DNA of 64,000 bases, from assembly GCA_947172415.1 (NCBI GenBank), contig OX359195.1, positions 372,001-436,000 on the forward strand, written 5' to 3'. Under the pieces are notes generated by a model. That model saw nothing but the letters and a program-made list of their open reading frames with translations, was not told the DNA's origin and searched no databases. Below are positions 55,242 to 64,000 of the stretch, one piece after another (position 1 is the first letter of the stretch; each line of letters opens with the position of its first letter). This DNA comes from Chondrosia reniformis. Its lineage: Eukaryota; Porifera; Demospongiae; Chondrillida; Chondrillidae. Both the position numbers and the translations under genes were made by a program.

Positions 55242-56181
55242 GAAGAGAGCATCTTCCTGTGGCCAAACAGGCAAGTTTGAATTAGAAATTTAGTATTTTT
55301 GGTAAACCTACAGTGAAAAATGATAATACGTACGTATGTTTACATTTTTATAGAAATTACTACTAGTCCTAAGAAAAAGGTTGTTTCTAAAGAAGAACAC
55401 AAGTTACAGAGAGACATTTAGTTTATAAAATTTACATGTACATTTGCAAGACCTGGTTTAATGCTTCAATAAATTATGTATCAGTTTGTGTTACGCATAT
55501 GCATGCATAATAGATATATTTCTTTAAAAGTAAAATTTAATGTTATTTGTAAAATGGATACTAATTAATGGACTGTCCTAGGGACAAAATGCTTATATAT
55601 AACAGGATAAGTGTCAACGTTATTACATAAATAAATAAAAATATTAAGGTCAACCATACAGAAGTGGCATACTGAAATTTAAGTTTAGTCGCACCATGGT
55701 TAATTAGCTGTATATTATCCGATTTCTGATTGCTGATTAGGGCGTATCCCAAATTAGGACGGTTCACCCGAGTAGGTTTACCTTACGTCTCAAAAATATA
55801 ATTATATAAAAACAATATAAAAGCTTACCATATATCAATCAGACATGTACATGTACAGCATCTATACATATATAATACAATCATGGTTCAAATTCGAAAG
55901 TATAATATATATATTATATAATTAAAACAAAATTCTCGATCATTCACAAAGAAGTATATATAGTAACAAATTATATGTAACTCCATAAATCTCTGTTTCT
56001 ATATATATAACTGATATGTTAATAAACGGTTTATACCATCAAGTTATAAATTTTACAAAACAATTATGAGAAACAGAAGCATTACTGTAAAAGTGTGCAT
56101 GTGTTAGCAAAAATACAATATAAAAAGGTCACTGTATGACTTAGATACAACCAGAGTATATAATACAATCTATGGGTCAGA
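55242..56181. other. Intergenic region lacking the caspase-COR gene
   Basis: 55340-55440 is the unused last tail exon remnant. 55440-55789 matches the caspase-gene promoter region of unit 1 (up to TAGGTTTACCTTACG), then jumps at about 55790 to sequence matching 13905 onward. The whole caspase-COR gene (10323-13907 in unit 1) is missing at this junction. Confidence 0.7.
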
Positions 56182-57456
56182 TCAATGTTCTGATTCTGAA
56201 TCTGATTCTGAAGTGGAAACTGAGCTGGAGCTGGTAATAGAGTCACTACTGCTTCCTGATTCCGATTCTGCTTCCTCTAATTGGGAATGGAGATGTGGTA
56301 GTGTCCTGGTATCTCTAGAAGGTGCAGGTCTGTCAAGTGAGGACTCCAGGTCCACAGACTGTATTGACCTTATGGACATGTGACCTGTCAAGGGAGGCTT
56401 CTGGGGAGTGCTGAAACCAATGGGTGGCTTTTGAAATATTGGTGTTTCCATGGTAGCAGTTGCCATGGTGATGGGACTAGATGGACCTGCAGGTGTGCCA
56501 GGTATGGATGCCTCTTCTTCAAGAGGTTGTGGGGGAATGAAATCTCTGGTCTGTTGATGAGATTGGATAAAAGCTGGTTTTGGTGTTGGTTGTTTGCTGT
56601 GAAGAGGAGCCAGTTGTGGTTGGGCTGGTCTGGATGTTGCAGGAAATCGGTTCCAGTAATAAGACGCCTTATCTGGTGTACTGGGTGGTTTGGATGGTTC
56701 CATAAGTGGAGGTGATGTAGTGGGTGGAGACTGAATCCGCCCTATTGGGGGTTTGACAGGGGGAAGTGTCACTGGAGTGGTTGGTACAGATGGGCGTGTC
56801 TGTGGTGTGGCTGGTACAGATGGGTGTGTCACTGGGGTGGCTGGTACAGATGGGCGTGCCCCTGGGGTGGCTGGTACAGATGGGCGTGTCCCTGGTCTGG
56901 CAAATGGATCATGTGCCAAGGGAGGTGGTTTCATGATGAGACTATCTCTCCTGTAGTGTGGGAGTTGGGCTGTCCCATCTGGTGTACTCTTGGATGCATC
57001 CACAATGTCCCTTCCCAATGAACTCTTTGTTGGAACTTCCTCAATTGTGGTCAGCACAGTTGACGGTCTGATTGCATGACGACCAGACATGAACTCTCTC
57101 CAGTCTCTGGCGGCTGCTCGAGAGGGTAGAGAGGGTCGGACTGCCTGTGGAGTGGAAGGCTCTGTTTGTGAAGCAGATGGACGGCGCTCAAGGACCTCCT
57201 GTCTCCTCTTCTTCTCTGCCAACCTCTTGCACTCCTTGTTGTGGTCACCAATCCAGTGCTCCAGCTGACAGTCTGGTCCGCAGTAACCTTGGGAACCACA
57301 CTGGGTGCACTCAAACATGGCCGCCTTTCCACAAGGACAAAAGTGACGTCTTGTTGTTTCATCATGCTCTGTGACGATGCGTATAAAAATGGCTCCCTTG
57401 TAGACTACATTGAAATATCGAAATGGTTCAGCAGAAGGTTCAATATCTTTAAAATC
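56182..57456 (-). CDS. MYND zinc-finger exon, copy C
   Basis: 425 codons, same length as copy A. Cys/His ligands of the MYND finger are complete (C..C, C..C, YC..C, HW..H...C at about 57230-57350). Only this copy is joined to an intact receptor. Confidence 0.75.
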   Translation of the reverse strand, partial: DFKDIEPSAEPFRYFNVVYKGAIFIRIVTEHDETTRRHFCPCGKAAMFECTQCGSQGYCGPDCQLEHWIGDHNKECKRLAEKKRRQEVLERRPSASQTEPSTPQAVRPSLPSRAAARDWREFMSGRHAIRPSTVLTTIEEVPTKSSLGRDIVDASKSTPDGTAQLPHYRRDSLIMKPPPLAHDPFARPGTRPSVPATPGARPSVPATPVTHPSVPATPQTRPSVPTTPVTLPPVKPPIGRIQSPPTTSPPLMEPSKPPSTPDKASYYWNRFPATSRPAQPQLAPLHSKQPTPKPAFIQSHQQTRDFIPPQPLEEEASIPGTPAGPSSPITMATATMETPIFQKPPIGFSTPQKPPLTGHMSIRSIQSVDLESSLDRPAPSRDTRTLPHLHSQLEEAESESGSSSDSITSSSSVSTSESDSESEH

Positions 57457-60400
57457 CTGCAGTAAAATGAACACAGACAATCACATTAAAACACAGACAT
57501 GTAAACACATGTGTTGTGTTAGTAAGTTGAGTCTTGTGAGCATGCATGTGTACGTAGCTTACAGGATTATGTAAATTAAGTAGTTAATCATATGGTAAAA
57601 TCAGGACTGTGAAAATTTTCATTTTAACCAAAATTTCATCTTAAGCGAGCGGATTCAACTGTATATGTATAAATGGCAATAAACTGCAATAAATATGATA
57701 GCTAAAAGTGTACGATATTTCAAGTTCATTCTATGAGAATACAATTTTCACAGCTATTGTGTTAATTATGTATCCATTGGAAGGGGATGCAATACTTACT
57801 GAAGTAATCAGATAAAATGGAGTACTCTTCAGCTTATCCTCAAATGAGCCAATGAGAATGTCTCTCACTTCCTTCAGCCTCACGGAAGGAAGCACTCGAA
57901 CCGTTCCCATCACATCTCTAAATCCTTCCTCTTTGAGGGCAATGACTTCTCTCACTACTCTGTGATCCTCAGCTTTGACGGAAGAGGAATCAGCCACCTC
58001 GCCTGAAGGACCTTGATCTGCATCAGCTATCTTTGCCCCACCCCTCCTCTTACGCTTCCACACAGCAATGAATATGATTAACAATATGATTATGAATATA
58101 ATTATCAACACCAGCACAATAGAGATGCCGGCAGCCACACCTACATTGGAAGCCTCAGTGGGTGTGGCTGTTAGTGGTGGGGTGGAGCTGATCATGGTAG
58201 AGCTGGTTGGGGGTGTGGCAGATGAGGTGATAGCCAAAGAGGAGGTGGGCGTGATGGATTGAGGAAGCAATCCAACCACAAATTGTGTCAGATGAGTGTA
58301 GTGGCATTTGATTGAAGTGTTGTCATTGATAAGTGTGCCAAGTTCCCCTTCCCACTCCCATTCCACATTATTGTAATTTTGACCTCCTCCCAGTTGGCGA
58401 TGGAGACAAATTAACTGACCCTTGTTGCTAGGCAACTCCATGGTCAAAGGAAAGACTACTTCTATTGGTGAGGTCAGGCTGTTAATGTTGGCATATTGAG
58501 TCCCATTTGAAACCAGAATGGGAACGGAAAATGAAGATATAGAAGAATATGGTATAACAGCATCAGGAAGTGAAGATGAAATTTCAGTCTCAATTCTTAT
58601 CTTTGACTGTTGAGATATCACAAAACTGTCATTGGAAACAGCAACCGTAGTCTCCATGCTGCTCTGTAGACACACCTCTTCACAATTAGGCAGGGTTTTT
58701 CCATTACCCTGGTGACAGGATTGCTGCACTACTCTACTTATGAAATCCTGACTCAACTCCAGAGAGGAGCATGCTTCACTCCACCTGCATGGGACAGAGA
58801 TAAAAGTTGGAAAGTTTGAAAGATTAATTTTCTGGACTGATAGTTGAACCTGATCAGTAGAGACCTTTCTGTCAGGTGTTTTCTCAGTTGCAGACAGTAC
58901 AGAACAAAATCCGGTTGCTATGACATCAACTGCCTCTGGGTGAACCTCCTTTGGGATAGTGGGGAACTTCCCTTGGAGTGTTTCTATGGCAACAAGAAAG
59001 GTCTCAATTTGGCTGGTAGGTAGCAGAGATGATGCAGGAACGTCAACTTCAAATGTGTGTTTCTTCAAAGTTTCCCTCAAAAAGGAAACTATTCTATCAG
59101 CCAACATCTCATTGGCCACTTTACCAGCTTGTAATGACAGAAGTGAGAGGTAGGTTGCAATGACTTGGTTGTGAGTGGGTGTGTCAAGGAAGCTCTCTGA
59201 AGAGGCCACGCCCAGTAATAGGTTGACCAAGGCGGACGTATCTTCTGTGGATAAGGCACTACCGCTGACAAGTGCATCAAAAGTAATAACACCTCCTTGC
59301 GCAATACTACTGATCCAATCTCCATTCTTATTATACTGATCTAGTATTGTCGATACTGAAGGACTAACAGCATTTGGTAATAGGTTGAAGAGCTTTGAAT
59401 ATTCCACCTCTGCATTATTCTCACTGGTTACCTTGGCAACCAGTTCAATTTCTGTTATTGCTTGTGGAAGGATTGTTTTTAGATAATTAACAGGAATTTC
59501 CCCACTAAGCCACATAGTTTCAGGGACATGGCTGAGGTTTAGAGAATTTCTGATTCCAAATCTGAAATGTTGACTTGGATCTTGAGATTGACTACCTATG
59601 GCTGTTATAATTACATTTGGAATGAGTGAAACCTCTGTGGGTTGATCCAGAATAATATCAGGGGCAATCAGTGTGGGTTCTACTTCCACTTCATTAATTG
59701 AGAATGTGGAATAGGAATCGGATTGAGCAGTCAGTTTAAACAAATATCTTCTACTTTCCTTCAAAATGCCTTTAGGAAGGACTAAGTCTACTTGAGTGTT
59801 GTATCCCATTTGAACAGTAAATACAGCTTCTGACAGGGTGATATGATCATATCCTACAAGAGAGGAGTATACAGTAATATACAATAATATATAATAATAC
59901 AGGAGTATACAGAAATATACGGGAGTATACAGGAATATACAGGAATATACGGGAGTATACAGGAATATACAGAAATACCTAGACTTACCATATCTCTCAA
60001 CTGATGTCCACTGCGCTGTTGTCAAGGTGAATTCAGAGTAAACAAATCCTCTGATTCTCAGGCTCGCTGTTGCTAAGGCAACAGAAAGTGCATCAGTGGT
60101 AACAATTAGAGGAGCTTGGCTGGTAGAGTTGGCAACTGTAATGTTAACAAGGGCGCTGGAGGACAAGTCACCTTGGGTGATGGTGAAGGTGAATATGAAG
60201 GAGGTAGAGGCCAAAATGGCTGCTGGAATCTGAATAACAGTTTTCTCTTCAATCTTGATCAGGTTATAGGGATCGGACTCATTATAGCATGGTTGCTTAG
60301 CAACAGAAATACAGCTCCAAGTAAAGGTTGGTACACCAAGGTACGGATCATAACTGGACATAGAGCCATCAAGTGTAATGGTCCCGTCAGCAAATACATG

Positions 60401-63400
60401 CTGTTCAGCTCCACCAAATATCCTAGCAACAGGTAGGTGTGGCTCCACTGCTATGGTAACATTATCGCTGCCAGTTAGAGAAGATTGATGGTCTGTTACC
60501 GTGGAAACAAGGACATAATTGGATCCTGTGGTGAATGTGCTATGAGCAAGTAAAAGGGTTGCTAAACTATGGGATGGTAGTGGAACTGCTTCCAAGGTTG
60601 ACCTAACAGGGTCGGTAATCTCAAAAAGGGACCAGGTGAACATGTAGGATGGAGTTGTGCTGTGACAGGCTGGAGGTGTCACGTCTACTGTAAAGAATAC
60701 GCTATCATTTGTGGAAATTGTAATATTATGAAAACCACTAATGTAAACTTCTAGCGATGATGCAAGACCATCATTTGATGAAGTAACTCCTTCTTGTCTT
60801 CTAAGAATTCTCCTACAAGGTTCACTTCTGGTTCCTTGTGAATTCTCTACGATCAGTTCAAGGTAGTACTCAGTGTTGCTAAGGAACAAGTCAGCATTTA
60901 GTTCAATGAGGCTGGAGGAAGGCGACCGGCTCTGTAAATAGTCCACCAGTTCAGCATACCCTGACACTGAACTATCCACCACATGAAGAGACCAGTAATA
61001 GTTGAAATCCTTGTAGCCAGGATAGAGGGAATTTCTGCCATGAAAAACCATAGGCCCAGAACACAGGGGAACTTCATTAGGCCCTACCACCACTGCTATA
61101 GGAATTTGCTGGTTTACATTTCCATTTACTGGCACAGTTAAATTGCAAATGGGAATGGGAAGCTGACCATACTTCCTGACAATGATATTGTCTGTGAATC
61201 CTATCTGGCTACCACTAGTAACCATGGCATCCGAAGAAAGGTTCACTATGAGTTCTGATTGGTCAATACTTGTCCACTGACAGGAACTGGAGGCAGAAAA
61301 TAGCTCAATTGTCTCCAAAATAAAGATGTCTCCACAGTCCAGTTCACTTTCCTGATCAACATGTCTGACTGGACCATCAAATTGGACAAGAAGGTTCTTT
61401 AGGTTTTCACTGAAATGAACTGATTGAACTTTCGGAGGAGGTGTGCCGTAGACAAAGGGGTATGTGGTGGGTGGAGCTTGAGGGACACGCCCACTTTCCT
61501 GACCATCCAATGTGACAGTAATGGTAACTTCACATGGTTTCAAAGAGGGTGGTAACAGACATATTAGTTCAGTTGATGATAGGAATCTCCCCTCAGCATA
61601 ACCATCAATAAAGCCGCAGGAGTCAAAACCTTCAATCAAGCATGACACATAGCTGGTATTGATGAAATTACTTCCTAATATGGTCAATGATGGGGAAACC
61701 CCTAATGGAGCATCAGGAGGGATGACTTGATGCACTGCTACACTTGAATAGCTGTCATAGTGAAACAGCAAGGCAGGACTGGATGTCAGAAACGGGCCAT
61801 TGTTGACTCTGATTCTGATTTCAAAATCATTTTCTGTGAATCCATCTCGGGTGATGGTTCCAGTTAGGCAGTTGAAGGTTGACTGGTCTGTGATCCAAGC
61901 TAGTCCGTTGACCTGTTCTCCGATACCACTCCTCAACACACAGTCCAGAGGGTATGACCTTTCATTCTCGTCCCTCAGGCTAGTTCCACAGATGGGCAGA
62001 GCTGGGTCAAATGAGGAGCCATTTATTATGAACCCCGCCCCCTTAATAACAATATGGGTACCACCCGTAGCTGGTCCTGTTGTTGGTGTGACTGATAAGA
62101 TGTGGCTGCAACCACAATCATTTCCTCCACAAGTGCCACATGAATCTACCACTACCCCACTACCAGTGACATTATCACACCCAACACAGGAACTGTTATC
62201 ACCTCCACACACACCACATGCATCCAAGGTAGTGTTAGGAGTCTGGATATCACTGGATCCACCATAGCAGACGCCACACAGATCCACCTCAGCCTCACCA
62301 AAGCACTCACCCATACAATCTCTGTAGACTTGTGGACCTGACGGAGAGACTGGGTTGTAGCATATACCACATTCCTGTACAAATGTGCCTTCACATATTC
62401 CACTACAATCCAACGCTTGGTTGAACTGCAGTCCAGTTGTCCCATTGGAGCAGGTACCACAACCATCTACCACAGCCTCACCAAAACACACTCCGGCACA
62501 ATCCCTATGGGAGCAGATTAATTATATATAAGTCACTGGATCATTTATATTATAATCGAAATACGTACCTATACATATATGTACGTATTATACAATAGTA
62601 AATCTATCCTATATAATACATTTGCCCAGTGGAGCAAAAGAAGGAAGAGAAGAAAAGAAGACAGAAAGAAAAGACTCCTGTATCTTTATCCAAAGCTCTC
62701 TCCAGGTTTAGTGTACAATGGTGTATTCATAGGTGTCGGAAGCACTTACAAAGTGGAGAGGCCTTACTATTAGCATTGATAAAAATAGGTTGTACTATTG
62801 TTGGCTATATATCTTTGCTACATTGACAAGCTATAAGCTTTTGTTAAAAAGAAGAGGAGTGAAGCAAAAGTGGGGCGGCCAAAACTGCCACAGACGCCCC
62901 AGCTCCAACGCCAATGGTATTGTATAGATTTTTCATTTATATGTATAAACATGTAATATAAAGGTTACTTGTACATCAAAGTGGAATCAGTACACTCACT
63001 TGTCAATGTTATAGCTGTGACCTGAAATAACTTCTGAACACACTCCACACTCGTCTATCAAAGCTGACCCATAGCATGCCCCTGAACAATCTACCAGGTT
63101 GGATTGGGACCAATATCCACTTGATGAATTTAGATTTGATGTCAGGACTGACACCATAGAGAGACAGGCTTCGCAGAGACTTTCAGAAGATGTTGAAAAT
63201 GGAATGAGGTCACACCCGAGACAGCCAACACCTTCACCTCCACACTCACCACATACATCGTAGGAGAGACCTTCCTCAGTCTGAGAACACCCAGAGCAAG
63301 ATGAACCATCTCCTCTGCAGACACAGCAAGTGTCATGAATCAGCCCTGATCCCACCTCTCCATCACACCCATACCGCATGACAGTCAGCCTGATGGATCC

Positions 63401-63900
63401 ATCAGTGAATCGACCAATCGGATTCACCTTTGCCCTAATATCATCAGTATATGGATCCGTATTCACATAGTAAAAGTCAATTTCAGCAGATGCACCATTT
63501 TGTGGTTGCCATAGTGATAGATCCCACCCTTTGATTAGGAGATGAGGTAATTGGTTGGAATTGTTCCCCCAAAAGATGTCAGGTCTAGGAACAAAGCGAA
63601 TGTAATCTTGAGGTCTCAAAAGTAGAGCAGCTGTCTCTGAGACTTGCAGAGGAAGATTGGCCCAGGGAAGGAGTGAGGGATGGTAGGTGTCAGCCAACCA
63701 ATCAGTGTAGTTTGATCTGAAATACTGCCACACACCTTGCAAGGGATATGGAACTGACTGACCAATGATAGCCATCCCTAACACCCGAGAATCATCGTCA
63801 GTGGCAACCACTGACATTACCTGTTGCACCTGTGTGCCTTGAATTTCCATTGGCTGAGGACTGTCTCCATAGCAACCAGCTCCTGGACCATAAAATCCAT
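56182..63900 (-). CDS. Receptor with Cys-rich repeats, IPT/TIG, REJ, GPS-like motif, one TM helix and MYND finger (copy C)
   Basis: Exons on the minus strand: 63900-63000, 62504-59989, 59853-57800, 57456-56182, phases matching; the 5' end lies beyond the window. The ectodomain has CGVC..GGDNSSC-type cysteine repeats, an IPT/TIG domain (VTPTTGPATGGTHIVIKGAGF, about 62090), and a REJ-like region (about 60000-61100). A GPS-like end (CHYTHLTQF, about 58280) contains the HLT cleavage triplet but lacks one usual Cys. One hydrophobic helix (about 58060-58130) is followed by a stop-transfer KRKRR. The cytoplasmic part has VRLKEVRDILIGSF, possibly a small folded domain, then MYND and a Pro/Ser-rich acidic tail. 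It likely works as a surface receptor; the MYND tail would bind proline-rich partners. Confidence 0.75.
57457..57799 (-). other. Intron between TM exon and MYND exon
   Basis: GTAAGT to TTTTACTGCAG, about 343 nt, almost the same as 15547-15895 in copy A. Readthrough of the TM exon into it meets a stop at 57731. Confidence 0.7.
59854..59988 (-). repeat. Stop-free 135-nt minisatellite intron, copy C
   Basis: Same boundaries, length and TA-rich units as 17912-18046. It keeps the reading frame open between RYG and YDHITL. Confidence 0.7.
62505..62999 (-). other. Intron of the receptor gene
   Basis: GTGAGT donor, CCATAG acceptor on the minus strand. It contains a fragment (about 62630-62770) of the foldback family seen at 36003-36607. 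Confidence 0.65.
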
Positions 63901-64000
63901 CTACATTGCACACAAAAGACAACCTTGAAGATTAAGTCCAAATTTGCACAATTACATACACGTACATAAATACAGTAGATTGAATGATATATATACAGTA
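63901..64000 (-). other. Upstream intron at window edge
   Basis: Follows an acceptor (TGCAATGTAG|AT on the minus strand). The exon with the signal peptide should lie outside the window. Confidence 0.5.

Noticed and set aside
1-64000. CRISPR arrays, bacterial operons, rRNA or tRNA genes
   Set aside because: No regular spacer-repeat array or recognisable RNA gene was found; introns and families are eukaryotic.

Overview
The window is AT-rich eukaryotic DNA with short GT-AG introns, protein-coding exons on both strands and many small foldback elements. The protein families point to an early-branching animal, most likely a demosponge (Amphimedon-like): death-fold domains (Death, CARD), NACHT ATPases, LRRs, Roc-COR GTPases, a caspase-like peptidase, and a receptor with IPT/TIG, REJ and GPS-like features. 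The species is inferred from family content; there was no database search. Gene models were built by hand from splice consensus and reading phase. In every merged model given as complete the exon lengths sum to a multiple of three.

The locus is about three diverged tandem copies of one unit: a plus-strand death-fold/Roc-COR gene, a plus-strand caspase-like gene, and a convergent minus-strand receptor gene with a cytoplasmic MYND finger. Unit 1 (about 0.7-19.2 kb) holds Death and CARD exons leading to Roc-COR with a basic tail (2.3-9.8 kb), a complete caspase-COR gene (10.4-13.7 kb), and a 5'-truncated, frameshifted REJ-MYND copy (14.3-19.2 kb, minus). Unit 2 (about 19.5-50.1 kb) is expanded. 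It holds a Death-CARD-NACHT-Roc-COR gene with NACHT and Roc-COR in one exon (19.5-27.5 kb). Next come a second caspase-like exon pair followed in phase by CARD, NACHT, LRR and Roc-COR exons (28.3-43.0 kb), a CARD-CARD-COR gene (44.4-49.0 kb), and a 3' scrap of the REJ-MYND gene. Unit 3 (about 51-64 kb) has CARD-Roc-COR (51.5-55.2 kb), a clean deletion of the caspase-COR gene, and an apparently intact REJ-GPS-TM-MYND gene running off the right edge.

Together the genes look like an innate-immune or cell-death cluster. Receptor-like NTPases (NACHT, Roc) sit next to homotypic adaptor domains (CARD, Death) and, in two genes, to a caspase-like protease on what reads as the same polypeptide. Most exons carrying these modules are flanked by phase-1 introns, which lets CARD, Death, caspase, linker and COR exons be shuffled without breaking frame. 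The most interesting prediction is a 1985-residue caspase-CARD-NACHT-LRR-Roc-COR protein, which would be sensor, adaptor and effector in one chain. RNA evidence is needed to show that the caspase exons are really joined to the rest.
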